Assembly: GCA_964410285.1 (NCBI GenBank)
Contig: CAYPFR010000001.1
Coordinates: 62,001-126,000, forward strand
Origin: Fretibacter sp964410285
GTDB lineage: Bacteria; Pseudomonadota; Alphaproteobacteria; Caulobacterales; Maricaulaceae
Length of the DNA: 64,000 bases
Direction: 5' to 3'
The position numbers and the translations under genes were made by a program. Positions 8,470 through 17,672 of this stretch are shown here, piece after piece (the stretch's first letter is position 1; every line of letters begins with the position of its first letter). The notes beneath the pieces were generated by a model. It made no database searches. It was not told the DNA's origin and worked only from the letters and a program-made list of their open reading frames with translations.

Positions 8470-9606
8470 ATGAAAAAGACGCTCTCTTTGATAATTACGG
8501 CCTGTCTCGCGGCCTTAATATGCGCGGGATGTACAAAAAAGGCCGAGCAAAACACACCCGCCGCGCAGGAAAAACTCCCCGCCCTGGCGCCGACTATTGG
8601 ACTGGCCTCAATTCCCGCTGGCACAACAGAAACCCATAGCTACCGCCCGGCTGGAGAGGGGCCTTTTCCCGCTATCTATTTTCTGCAAGGCTATCCCTGC
8701 CGCACAATTAACCCGGATCATGAAAAATCTCGGGTGAGAACGCGCCTGATTAACGCCTATGTCCAGGCCGGGTTTCTGGTATTCATGGCTGAAAAGCCGG
8801 GTATGGGCGAGCTGTCGGAGACGGCAGAGACATCAAAACCTTGCAAAGATTTAACCTATCCGGAAGAAGTTGCCGCATTTTCGGCGGCGTTTTCAGGCCT
8901 TGAAAACAATCCGGATGTAAGGCGCGATCAGATTTTCCTATTCGGTCATTCCATGGGCGGGCAGACAGCCCCATTAATCGCCAAACAGCATAAGGTCGCC
9001 GGCATTATTACCTACGGCATACATGCCAAACCCTGGTTTGAATTTATGATCGACATCAGCCGCGATCAGGGCGAACGCCTAGGAATGGATCCAGTTCAAT
9101 TACAAGAAGAAACGGCCATGATGATTCCGTTTCTCTATGACCTTATGGTCAGCAAACAAGACTGGGCAACCCTGTCGGCGCGGCACGCCAAAGCGCTCAG
9201 CGGCGGGGTCATGCCCGCCAAGGGCCGGTATATAAATGGACGTGACTATACCTTCTGGGCGTCTCTTAACGACGAGAATTTTGTCAAGGCTTGGAGCGAG
9301 TATGAGGGACAGGTTCTAGCTTTATACGGAGAATATGATATCGCCTCTATCTCGGCTGAGGGGGCCGAGCGGATTGCGCGAGCTGTGAATTTCCATCACT
9401 CCGGACATGCCAAAGCCGTTATTTTGGAAAAAACCGATCATAACTTTGCTTATTTTGATGGGAGCTTTGACGCGTATAAAGCCAAACGTTTTTCAAACGA
9501 CTGGACCGGAGATTATGTGTCAACCCTTGTGAACCCGCGAATCACCGAGGACACAATCGCGTGGATGAAAAGCGTTATCGCAAATACAGAAATGCAGGCG
9601 GAATAA
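8470..9606 (+). CDS. alpha/beta-hydrolase family lipoprotein
   Basis: A 378-residue envelope protein. The N-terminus MKKTLSLIITACL leads to a lipobox ending in Cys (ICAGC), so it is probably lipid-anchored. The hydrolase fold shows an oxyanion-region YFLQGYPC, the nucleophile elbow GHSMGG, a plausible acid in YGEYDI, and a late His in KTDHNFAYF. Such enzymes are esterases or peptidases of the prolyl-oligopeptidase/BAAT type; the substrate cannot be inferred. A GGAGG ribosome site lies just before the ATG. It stands alone after the smr gene with a 78-base gap and is followed by a gene-poor stretch. Confidence 0.85.
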   Translation: MKKTLSLIITACLAALICAGCTKKAEQNTPAAQEKLPALAPTIGLASIPAGTTETHSYRPAGEGPFPAIYFLQGYPCRTINPDHEKSRVRTRLINAYVQAGFLVFMAEKPGMGELSETAETSKPCKDLTYPEEVAAFSAAFSGLENNPDVRRDQIFLFGHSMGGQTAPLIAKQHKVAGIITYGIHAKPWFEFMIDISRDQGERLGMDPVQLQEETAMMIPFLYDLMVSKQDWATLSARHAKALSGGVMPAKGRYINGRDYTFWASLNDENFVKAWSEYEGQVLALYGEYDIASISAEGAERIARAVNFHHSGHAKAVILEKTDHNFAYFDGSFDAYKAKRFSNDWTGDYVSTLVNPRITEDTIAWMKSVIANTEMQAE

Positions 9607-9865
9607 TTACCTTGCCCAGATAAAGCACAGCGGCAAGAGATCGTGGTAAGTGTTTTGAAGGGGTGGGAATTTCTCTACTCCCCTAAAAGCGGACATCCCG
9701 AAATATTGACGGAATGCTAACTGAGGGGGCGCAGCGGACGTTAGGTGAGAAGCTTAGGGCGCCCAAAATAGGACACTTGCAAAGTCTTCTGGATGAGGAA
9801 GTAACTTACCGTTATACTTTAAGGTCGAGGCTTCCATTTGTAAGTGAGAAGGAATGCGAGGTAAC

Positions 9866-10165
9866 TCATGAATGCAGCAATCGGAATTTTGTACAGTAAT
9901 TCCCCGTAATTGTTTTTTGGGTCGAAAAAACGAATGTTAAACATCCCATGATCGGCAGAGCCCACCAAATTATAACGCGCGTGAATTTGAAAAACTGTGA
10001 AGCAAATAATATGAACCCACAGATGTATAAATATTGGTCTAATCCCTCCCCAGTTTCCGGTGGAAGACCCCAGAATTTATAACCCGCCGTTAGAGCTGCA
10101 ATGAACCCTAAAAAGATACCGGCGCAGATATACGCTGCCCACGATAGAATTCTGTAAAGCTGCAC
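9866..10165 (-). CDS. hypothetical small membrane protein
   Basis: A possible 99-residue protein from a GTG start. It has three hydrophobic stretches (with GIFLGFIAALTAGYKFW, YLYICGFILFASQF and WWALPIMGCLTFVF) separated by short polar turns, as expected of a small inner-membrane protein. I recognise no family. A purine-rich GAGAGTAGG lies just ahead of the start. The surrounding 900 bases are gene-poor and lower in GC than the neighbours, so this may be an acquired gene or a decaying one. Coding status is uncertain. Confidence 0.45.
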   Translation of the reverse strand: MQLYRILSWAAYICAGIFLGFIAALTAGYKFWGLPPETGEGLDQYLYICGFILFASQFFKFTRVIIWWALPIMGCLTFVFSTQKTITGNYCTKFRLLHS

Positions 10166-10530
10166 AAACCTACTCTCAGGAAGTTTAGTTCTGGTTTTCT
10201 ACAACCAGTCTGTAACTTTGTTGAAGAAAGTCAACTGCTTGGCCCTTGGCTGATTTCAAAATTTTGGTCTGTGATGGGGAAAATGCAGCTCTTTAGACTC
10301 TTTATTATAAACATCGTGATTATAAACATCGTGATTATAAACATCGTGCGGCTTAAAATCGTCTCAAGTAAGACACTGAGCTAACGTCTCTTTTGGGGGA
10401 TGGACTTCTCCTTATTAGGCTCCGCCTCTCAACCTACTTGCCGCCCAAAGCAGGCCTTAACCAATCGGTTGGCATTATTGGCAACACTGATCAAGTCAAT
10501 TTATATCGCCGCCCTCGTCGTTTGCCGCGC
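10166..10530. other. gene-poor gap upstream of the small membrane protein and downstream of hslU
   Basis: No convincing gene is seen here. The stretch holds the triple 15-bp repeat described separately. Short open frames on both strands lack family features or ribosome sites. The region, with 9,607-9,865, is poorer in GC than its flanks. Two AGCGGAC(A/G)T strings near 9,690 and 9,733 are a minor oddity of the same area. Confidence 0.6.
10304..10348. repeat. three perfect tandem copies of a 15-bp AT-rich unit
   Basis: The unit ATTATAAACATCGTG occurs three times without a mismatch at 10,304-10,318, 10,319-10,333 and 10,334-10,348, with no spacers. It lies in non-coding DNA. Tandem copies of this kind change number easily and could also act as a repeated binding site; no function is known. 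Confidence 0.9.
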
Positions 10531-11850
10531 CTACAAAATAAACTTGCTCAAATCCTGATCTTTGGCGAGTTCCGAGACGTTTTTTTGCACATAAGCTTTG
10601 TCGATTTTTAGGGTTTGGCCAGCTTTGTCTGTGGCGGTAAAACTGATGTCATCAAGCAGGCGTTCCATCACCGTTTGCAGGCGGCGCGCGCCGATGTTTT
10701 CAACCTTGGCATTGACCTCTGCGGAGACGCGGGCGATTTCGGCTATACCATTTTTTGTAAATTCCAGCGTCACATTTTCTGTCGCCATCAGCGCCGTATA
10801 TTGCTTGATCAGGCTCGCCTCTGGCTCTGTGAGGATGCGGACAAAATCCTCCTCTGTGAGAGCGCGAAGTTCCACGCGGATTGGCAAGCGGCCTTGAAGC
10901 TCTGGCAGCATGTCGGACGGCCTTGCGACATGGAACGCGCCGCTTGCGATAAATAGAATATGATCGGTTTTCACCGGCCCGTGTTTGGTCGACACGGTTG
11001 TCCCTTCAATGAGGGGAAGGAGGTCGCGCTGCACGCCCTCGCGGGAGACATCCGCCCCGCGCGCATTCGAGCGCGCCGTAATCTTGTCAATTTCGTCAAG
11101 GAAGACAATGCCGTCTTCCTCGGCGATTTTTACCGCCTCGCGGGTCAGGCTCTCGTCATCAAGCAGTTTATCTGCTTCCTCCGCGAGGAGCGGCGCATGT
11201 GCGTCCTTGATTTTCATCTTGACGGTTTTGGTGCGGCCCTTGCCAAAGATTGACCCTAAATTGAGCATGCCCACAGAACCGCCGCCCGGCTGCCCGGGAA
11301 TATCAAGCCCCTTTAAGGGTGAGCTGTTATCGGCCAGCTCCAGCTCCACCTCGGTTTCGTCCAATTCTCCGCTCAGCAATTTTTCGCGAAATTTTTTGCG
11401 CGTGGCCTCGCCCGCCTCCGCCCCGACAAGCGCGTCCAATATACGCGCTTCTGCGGCCAGCTCGGCCTGCGCCTGCACGTCCTCGCGGCGGCGGGCGCGC
11501 AAAAGCGCAATAGAGGCATCGACAAGATCACGAACGATCTGCTCTACGTCGCGTCCGACATAACCGACCTCTGTGAACTTTGTCGCCTCGATCTTGATGA
11601 AAGGCGCGCTTGCGAGCCGCGCGAGGCGGCGGGAAATCTCAGTCTTGCCAACGCCCGTGGGTCCAATCATGAGGATATTTTTAGGCGTGATCTCGGAGGA
11701 TAATGCGCCGGGCACGCGTTTTCGCCGCCAGCGGTTTCTTAGCGCGATAGCCACGGCCCGCTTCGCCCCGCTTTGGGCGACAATATGGCGGTCTAGCTCC
11801 GAGACGATTTCGCGGGGGGTGAGATGTGCGGCGGAGGAAATATCAGTCAT
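10531..11850 (-). CDS. hslU: ATP-dependent protease ATPase subunit HslU
   Basis: A 439-residue AAA+ unfoldase that feeds substrates to the HslV peptidase. Seen: the opening LTPREIVSELDRHIVAQ, Walker A GPTGVGKT at residues 63-70, the pore loop GYVG at 96-99, a long I domain (about 110-240), Walker B FLDEIDKI with Asp252, and the C-terminal tail ending DLSKFIL, which docks into HslV. Length is normal. The usual partner hslV is not adjacent: the next gene upstream on this strand encodes a membrane protein. It must lie elsewhere if present. Confidence 0.97.
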   Translation of the reverse strand: MTDISSAAHLTPREIVSELDRHIVAQSGAKRAVAIALRNRWRRKRVPGALSSEITPKNILMIGPTGVGKTEISRRLARLASAPFIKIEATKFTEVGYVGRDVEQIVRDLVDASIALLRARRREDVQAQAELAAEARILDALVGAEAGEATRKKFREKLLSGELDETEVELELADNSSPLKGLDIPGQPGGGSVGMLNLGSIFGKGRTKTVKMKIKDAHAPLLAEEADKLLDDESLTREAVKIAEEDGIVFLDEIDKITARSNARGADVSREGVQRDLLPLIEGTTVSTKHGPVKTDHILFIASGAFHVARPSDMLPELQGRLPIRVELRALTEEDFVRILTEPEASLIKQYTALMATENVTLEFTKNGIAEIARVSAEVNAKVENIGARRLQTVMERLLDDISFTATDKAGQTLKIDKAYVQKNVSELAKDQDLSKFIL

Positions 11851-11907
11851 AGGCCTTAAATGGGCAAAGCGCGCCAGCTTTCAAGGCACAGAATGGATAT
11901 AGGCCCG

Positions 11908-12981
11908 CTAGCCCTTGAAATTCTCAATATAGGGTGGAGGAAATATCTTCCATTTGGGCAGGATTTTTATCAGCTGATTACGCGCCGCGTGCCAGCCTGT
12001 GCCCAGGAACATGACCGCCGCGCCCAATATGAGTAGCGCGAAAATAATGCTCGCGCCAAAGCCGACGCCGCTAGAGGAGAATAAAAAGATAATCGCAAAG
12101 CCCGCATAGCCAAGAGAGGACACTAATAGCGCGCGCCGATTTAACGCCAATGCCAATACGCCTAGGACGCAGACAACCCCGAGTAAAAACACCATATCCC
12201 CGCTGCCAACATCGGGCAGGGGGAGCAGGCCAAACTTAAGCTCCGTCTTGGCGGCGGCGGCGTTAAAGGCCAGGCCGTGCACAATCAGCGGAGCCGCGGT
12301 AAAGTGCAGCCAAAAAGCATTATCGGCAAAACGCGTGGTGCGGTGCAAGTCGCGCATATCATAGCCAATCGCCGCCGTCAGCGTGGCAAGGCCGGCAATC
12401 ACAAAGAACCAACTACGATTACCCGCCAGCAGCCCCGGCATAAATTGCTCAGCAAGGGCGAAGAATAAGAAAATCAGAGAGATCGCAATCAAAGCAATGC
12501 AAAAGGGCAGTCGGATAAAGGCATAGTAAGCCAGCATGGCTCCCAGAGTCAGCAGTGCGGCCATAATGCCGCTGCCGTCCGCGCCAATAAGCCCGCCCAG
12601 CCCCTTATGCATAAACAGCAAAAAGGCGAGCGCCGTAATCAGCGTGGGCAGGTGCTGACGTTTCTTCTTGCCAAAATAGGCCGCCATCAGCGCAGTTACG
12701 CCCGCCGCCAAAATATAGCTCGTCCCGCCGCCCAACAGGCCCGCAACTCCGCCAAGGCCAAGTGCAAACAATCCAATCCCGATCGCAATAAACACATCCG
12801 AGAAACTGCGCACAAAGCGCATATCATCCTCATTACCAATGACCGCGCCCTCATTATTGGAGCTGGTGCCCTTATTGGTAGCAGCACTACGTCTTAGCGA
12901 GCGCATGGCTTCGGCCTGTTTCTCTGTGATAATATCCGCCTCTAATGCGGCTTTGATCTGATCTTCATTCATCTGGCTCAT
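11908..12981 (-). CDS. DUF2157-like polytopic membrane protein
   Basis: A 357-residue protein. The first 60 residues are soluble and include an EADIITEKQAEAM-like helix resembling the short N-terminal domain of DUF2157 proteins (entry gate then many helices). About nine to ten transmembrane segments follow, from IGIGLFALGLGGVAG onward. No catalytic motif is visible. The function of this family is unknown. It lies 57 bases upstream of hslU on the same strand and could be co-transcribed with it. The family name is by overall architecture, not by a sharp motif. Confidence 0.7.
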   Translation of the reverse strand: MSQMNEDQIKAALEADIITEKQAEAMRSLRRSAATNKGTSSNNEGAVIGNEDDMRFVRSFSDVFIAIGIGLFALGLGGVAGLLGGGTSYILAAGVTALMAAYFGKKKRQHLPTLITALAFLLFMHKGLGGLIGADGSGIMAALLTLGAMLAYYAFIRLPFCIALIAISLIFLFFALAEQFMPGLLAGNRSWFFVIAGLATLTAAIGYDMRDLHRTTRFADNAFWLHFTAAPLIVHGLAFNAAAAKTELKFGLLPLPDVGSGDMVFLLGVVCVLGVLALALNRRALLVSSLGYAGFAIIFLFSSSGVGFGASIIFALLILGAAVMFLGTGWHAARNQLIKILPKWKIFPPPYIENFKG

Positions 12982-13108
12982 GGAGAAATTCTAACCCGTT
13001 AATCCGCCCTTGTCATTCGTAGAATGCACAGGCAGATTAGCGCCAAATAAACGCTGGCACATAAATATACGACGCGGCGGTTTTAAAAATGAGATGAAGG
13101 ATAATCAT

Positions 13109-15310
13109 ATGCGCAAATTATTACTCGCCGCCGCTGCGGCCGCCTTATTGTCGGGCTGCACAGACGCCCAGCCGCCAAAATCTAATACTAATGCAAAAGA
13201 TATGGCCGCTAGCGAAATGACATTTGATCTGCCAAGAGCAGAGCTGCCAGACGCGCTAAAGAGCAATACGCTGTTGGCGAAATGGGAAGGCGCTTATGGC
13301 GGGCTGCCCGCCTTTGAAAGCGTTAAACTTGAGGACCTGAAGCCCGCGCTGGAATATGGCATGGAGCGCTCCCTGATAGAGGTGCAGGCCATTGCCGATA
13401 ACCCCGAGCCGCCGACATTTGCCAATACAATTGTCGCCATGGAGGCCACAGGCGAAGACCTTGACCGTATCTTCCCCCATTACGGCATTTGGAGCAGCAA
13501 TATGAACAGCCCCGAATTTCGCGCTATTCAAGGCGAAATGGCGCCAAAGCTCTCGGAATTTAGCTCCAAAATCACCCAGAACGAAAAGCTTTTTGCGCGG
13601 GTCAAGGCGGTTTACGATTCAGAAGACGTGAAATCCCTTCGCCCCGATCAACAGCGCCTCGTTCAGCTCACCTATGATAATTTTGCCCGCAATGGCGCGA
13701 CATTGAACGCAGCGGATAAAGCCCGATACGCCGCGATCAACAAACGCTTATCCGAGCTACATACAAAATTCAGCAATAATGTCCTCAATGACGAAGAAAG
13801 TTACGTCACATATCTGACCGAAGACCAGCTAGGGGGACTTTCTGAGAGCTTTATTAAATCTGCCGCCGCCGCGGCCACCCAGCGTGGCAAAGACGGTCAA
13901 TATGCGATCACAAATACGCGTAGCTCTATGTCGCCCTTTTTGACTTATTCTACGCAGCGGGATTTGCGCGAAACCGTTTGGCGCACCTATTACTCGCGCG
14001 GCGACAATGGCGATGCCTTTGATAATAACGCCATCATTGCGGAAATATTACAATTGCGCGATGAGCGCGTGGGCCTGCTTGGATATGATAATTACGCCCA
14101 ATGGCGGCTGGAGAACCGCATGGCTGGCTCGCCTGAAAATGCGATTAAGCTAATGGAAGCCGTCTGGCCTGCGGCCACAGCGCGCGCGCGCGAGGAGGTC
14201 GCCGATATGCAGGCCCTCGCCCAATCCGAAGGCGCGGATATTAAAATCGCGCCGTGGGATTACCGTTTCTACGCCGAGAAAGTGCGCAAGGATCGTTATG
14301 ATCTGGATAGCGATGAGGTGAAAGCCTATCTTCAGCTCGACAAACTCCGCGAAGGCATGTTCTATGTCGCGGGGGAGCTATTTAATTTCAAATTCGAACC
14401 CGTCGCCGAAAACACGGTCCCCGTCTTTCATCCTGACGTGAAGGTCTGGAAGGTCACTGACGGGGGCAGCGGCGATCTTGTCGGGCTTTGGTATCTGGAC
14501 CCCTTTGCCCGCCAAGGTAAACGTTCTGGCGCTTGGGCAACGAGCTACCGTAGCCACACAACATTTGACGGGCCCAAAACTGTGCTCTCGGCGAATAATT
14601 CCAATTTCGTCAAGGGCGCAGAAGGCGAGCCCGTCCTTGTCTCTTGGGATGATGCCAATACCTTCTTTCACGAATTTGGTCACGCGCTGCATAGCCTGTC
14701 TTCACGCGTTGCTTACCCATCGCTAAACGGCGGGGTGCGTGATTATACAGAATTCCAAAGCCAGCTTTTGGAACGCTGGGTCAGCACGCCAGAAGTCATT
14801 AATCGTTTTTTGACGCATTATGAAACCGGCGAGCCTATGCCGCAGGCATTATTTGACAAAATCCAAAAGGCCGCGACCTTTAACCAAGGCTTTGCCACGA
14901 CGGAATATCTTGCCTCAGCCCTTGTTGATATGCGTTATCATACAACCGACCCAGCGGGCATTGATCCCGATGCCTTTGAGAAGAAGACACTGGAGGACCT
15001 TGGCATGCCAAGTGAGATCGTAATGCGCCACCGCAGTCCGCATTTTGCCCATATCTTCAGCGGCGAAGGCTATAGCGCCGGTTATTACGGATATATGTGG
15101 GCGGATGTGCTGACCTCGGACGCCGCAGAAGCCTTCAAAGAAGCGCCCGGCGGGTTTTACGACAAAGGTGTGGCGAAAAAACTCGTCGATCATCTGTTTG
15201 CGCCGCGCAATTCCATTGATCCAGCCGAGGCCTATCGCGCCTTTCGCGGACGCGACGCCGATATTGGACCCCTTATGCGCGACCGCGGCTTTCCTGAGCC
15301 TAAAAATTAG
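13109..15310 (+). CDS. M3 family zinc metallopeptidase (peptidyl-dipeptidase Dcp/oligopeptidase type), lipoprotein
   Basis: A 733-residue M3 peptidase that cuts short peptides. The signature FFHEFGHALHSLSS carries HExxH with the first His at residue 521; the downstream Glu that completes the zinc site is in the expected YTEFQSQLLERW region. Total length fits Dcp/OpdA. Unusually for a cytoplasmic family, it begins with a signal sequence MRKLLLAAAAAALLSGC containing a lipobox, so it is probably exported to the envelope. The ATG at 13,109 has AAGGA 7 bases upstream; the frame is open to 13,010, but that extension lacks a good start. It is a single gene, divergent from the membrane protein gene at 12,981. 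Confidence 0.93.
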   Translation: MRKLLLAAAAAALLSGCTDAQPPKSNTNAKDMAASEMTFDLPRAELPDALKSNTLLAKWEGAYGGLPAFESVKLEDLKPALEYGMERSLIEVQAIADNPEPPTFANTIVAMEATGEDLDRIFPHYGIWSSNMNSPEFRAIQGEMAPKLSEFSSKITQNEKLFARVKAVYDSEDVKSLRPDQQRLVQLTYDNFARNGATLNAADKARYAAINKRLSELHTKFSNNVLNDEESYVTYLTEDQLGGLSESFIKSAAAAATQRGKDGQYAITNTRSSMSPFLTYSTQRDLRETVWRTYYSRGDNGDAFDNNAIIAEILQLRDERVGLLGYDNYAQWRLENRMAGSPENAIKLMEAVWPAATARAREEVADMQALAQSEGADIKIAPWDYRFYAEKVRKDRYDLDSDEVKAYLQLDKLREGMFYVAGELFNFKFEPVAENTVPVFHPDVKVWKVTDGGSGDLVGLWYLDPFARQGKRSGAWATSYRSHTTFDGPKTVLSANNSNFVKGAEGEPVLVSWDDANTFFHEFGHALHSLSSRVAYPSLNGGVRDYTEFQSQLLERWVSTPEVINRFLTHYETGEPMPQALFDKIQKAATFNQGFATTEYLASALVDMRYHTTDPAGIDPDAFEKKTLEDLGMPSEIVMRHRSPHFAHIFSGEGYSAGYYGYMWADVLTSDAAEAFKEAPGGFYDKGVAKKLVDHLFAPRNSIDPAEAYRAFRGRDADIGPLMRDRGFPEPKN

Positions 15311-15456
15311 GCGCTGGCCAAAAATTTTGGCATAGCTTGCGGCGCGCCAAGCGGCGCCCGCGCTCACCGCTTTGCAAACGCCGGATAAAGACCTATATGC
15401 CATCAACGGCGTCATTGCATTGGCGTTTTGCCCGCTGAGAGTTAAGGATACGGCAC

Positions 15457-16296
15457 ATGCGGTTTTTAATCATGAATGGGGCGGGTAACCGCTTTGCGGT
15501 CTTTGATGCCCGCGCGGACGAGAGGTTTGCCCTGAGCGCAGAAAAGGTCAAAGCGCTATGCGCGCCCGGCAGCGCGGCAATGGGCGCAGCTGGCGCAGAT
15601 CAGCTCATTATTATGCGCGCGCCCAAAGACGACACCGCCGATGTCTTTATGGAAATCTGGAACCAAAAGGGGTTTGAAGTCGATGCCTGCGGCAATGCCA
15701 CGCGCTGCATTGCTTGGTTGGTCCTTGAAGAAACCGGCAATGCCAAATGCTGCGTTCAGACCAATGCTGGGCTCTTGCACTGCACGCATGCGGGCGAGAA
15801 TTTGATCGCTGTCGATATGGGAAGGCCAAAGCTGGATTGGACGCAAATCCCGCTCGAAGAGGTCATGCATACGCATCATATTGACGTAAAAATCGGGCCG
15901 ATTGATAATCCCGTGCTTTCCAATCCCGGCGCGGTGAATATGGGCAACCCGCATTGCGTGTTTTTCGTTGACGATTTTGAGACCGCCAAACCCCATCTGG
16001 TTGGACCCATGGTCGAATTTCACCCCCTCTTCCCCGAGCAAGCCAATGTCGGCTTTGCCCGTATTGACGGCCCTCATAATATGCGGCTGAAAGTCTGGGA
16101 GCGCGGCGTGGGCATGACGCTGGCCTGCGGCACAGGCGCCTGCGCTGCCGTTGTCGCTGCCGTGCGCCAAAGCCGCGCCGAGCGCAAAATGCGCGTGACA
16201 GTCGACGGCGGCGTGCTTGAGATCGAATGGCGAGAGCAAGACGATCACGTTATCATGACTGGCCCCGTGGAACTTGAGAAAGACGGGGCTCTATGA
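15457..16296 (+). CDS. dapF: diaminopimelate epimerase
   Basis: A 279-residue enzyme converting LL- to meso-diaminopimelate for lysine and peptidoglycan synthesis. The two catalytic cysteines are in place: DACGNATRC with Cys78 and LACGTGACA with Cys224. The start MRFLIMNGAGN is typical. The reading frame overlaps mtaB by four bases (ATGA), so the two are translationally coupled, a pairing common in alphaproteobacteria. Confidence 0.97.
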   Translation: MRFLIMNGAGNRFAVFDARADERFALSAEKVKALCAPGSAAMGAAGADQLIIMRAPKDDTADVFMEIWNQKGFEVDACGNATRCIAWLVLEETGNAKCCVQTNAGLLHCTHAGENLIAVDMGRPKLDWTQIPLEEVMHTHHIDVKIGPIDNPVLSNPGAVNMGNPHCVFFVDDFETAKPHLVGPMVEFHPLFPEQANVGFARIDGPHNMRLKVWERGVGMTLACGTGACAAVVAAVRQSRAERKMRVTVDGGVLEIEWREQDDHVIMTGPVELEKDGAL

Positions 16297-17567
16297 GCGC
16301 CCCCAAAGTCATCACTCTGGGCTGCCGGCTAAACGCTTATGAATCAGATATTATCCAAGGCCATGCCCGCGACGCGCAGCTTACGGACTGCGTGATTATA
16401 AACACATGCGCGGTCACAGGCGAGGCCGTACGCCAATCACGCCAAACCATTCGCCGCGCCCATAAAGACAATCCGGATGCCCAGATCATTGTCACCGGCT
16501 GCGCGGCGCAAATCGATCCCGGAGCTTTTGCCGATATGCCAGAAGTTTCACGCGTGATTGGCAATCAGGAAAAAATGCTTGCCGGGACCTTTGAACCCGA
16601 GTCTCTTGCGGATGCGCCAAAAATTCTGGTGAATGACATTATGGCTGCTTGGCAAACCGCGCCGCAGCTTATTTCGGGCGGCAATAGGCTCGCAGTAAAA
16701 TCCCAAGACCGTACGCGTGCTTTTTTACAAGTGCAAAACGGTTGTGATCACCGCTGCACATTTTGTATTATTCCCTATGGCCGCGGCCCCGCGCGCTCTG
16801 TACCAGCGGGTGAAGTGGTCGCCCATGTCAGAGACCTGGCCGCGCAAGGTTTCGGCGAGGTGGTTTTAACAGGGGTGGACTTGTCAAGCTGGGGCGGGGA
16901 TTTACCGGGGCGTCCGCCCCTTGGCGATCTGGTACGGCGCGTCTTAAAGCTGGTTCCGGAACTGCCTCGCCTGCGGCTGTCATCCATCGATCCCGCCGAG
17001 GTCGACGCGGCCCTGTTTGAGGCTCTGACAACAGAGCCGCGCATGACGCCCTATCTACATCTTTCCTTGCAGGCGGGAGATGATATGATTTTAAAACGTA
17101 TGAAACGCCGTCACCTACGCGCTGAGGTAGGCGCGCTCTGCAAACGCCTGAAATCGGCGCGGCCAGAGATTACCTTTGGCGCAGACATGATCGCAGGTTT
17201 TCCGACGGAAACAGACGAGATGTTTGAAAACGGTAAAACGATTATCAGCGAGATCGGGATTCCTTGGCTGCATGTTTTTCCCTATTCGCCCCGCGGCGGC
17301 ACGCCTGCCGCTAATATGCCGCCGGTTAATGGCAAGATCATCAAAGCCCGCGCCAAGGCGCTGCGGAACGAAGGGGCACGCATGCGCAGCCTTCATCTGG
17401 CAAGCCGCATAGGGCAAATAGACATTGCTTTATTTGAAGAAGATGGCACGGGCCGCTGTCCCGATTTTACGCGGGTGAAGGTGGACAAGCCGCCCAAAGC
17501 GGGCCAATTTGCAAAGGTCAAATTAGCCGCCCATGACGGCGAGATCGCGATCGGGCAGCTCATATGA
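16293..17567 (+). CDS. mtaB: tRNA (N6-threonylcarbamoyladenosine-37-C2) methylthiotransferase MtaB
   Basis: A 424-residue radical-SAM enzyme that adds a methylthio group to t6A37 of ANN-decoding tRNAs. The N-terminal UPF0004 domain has its cysteines in LGCRLNAYESD, NTCAVT and TGCAAQ; the radical-SAM cluster CDHRCTFC supplies Cys151, 155 and 158. A TRAM-like C-terminus follows (TRVKVDKPPKAGQFAKVKL). The motif LGCRLN and length separate it from MiaB and RimO. It overlaps dapF by four bases; ftsY follows after 105 bases. Confidence 0.94.
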   Translation: MSAPKVITLGCRLNAYESDIIQGHARDAQLTDCVIINTCAVTGEAVRQSRQTIRRAHKDNPDAQIIVTGCAAQIDPGAFADMPEVSRVIGNQEKMLAGTFEPESLADAPKILVNDIMAAWQTAPQLISGGNRLAVKSQDRTRAFLQVQNGCDHRCTFCIIPYGRGPARSVPAGEVVAHVRDLAAQGFGEVVLTGVDLSSWGGDLPGRPPLGDLVRRVLKLVPELPRLRLSSIDPAEVDAALFEALTTEPRMTPYLHLSLQAGDDMILKRMKRRHLRAEVGALCKRLKSARPEITFGADMIAGFPTETDEMFENGKTIISEIGIPWLHVFPYSPRGGTPAANMPPVNGKIIKARAKALRNEGARMRSLHLASRIGQIDIALFEEDGTGRCPDFTRVKVDKPPKAGQFAKVKLAAHDGEIAIGQLI

Positions 17568-17672
17568 TCTAGGCACGAAAGCTGAGGATGACGCATACGG
17601 GCGCGGATCGCATAGCGCGTCAGGAAATTTATCAAGAGGCGCAGAACGCAGAGCGCGGCAGGGAAGTATTAA

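Noticed and set aside
9714..9899. Open frame of 61 residues in the gene-poor gap
   Set aside because: No recognisable feature, no clear ribosome site, and overlaps the opposite-strand membrane protein candidate.
10304..10348. CRISPR-like array
   Set aside because: The three 15-bp units are directly abutting with no spacers and are too short; no cas gene is nearby.
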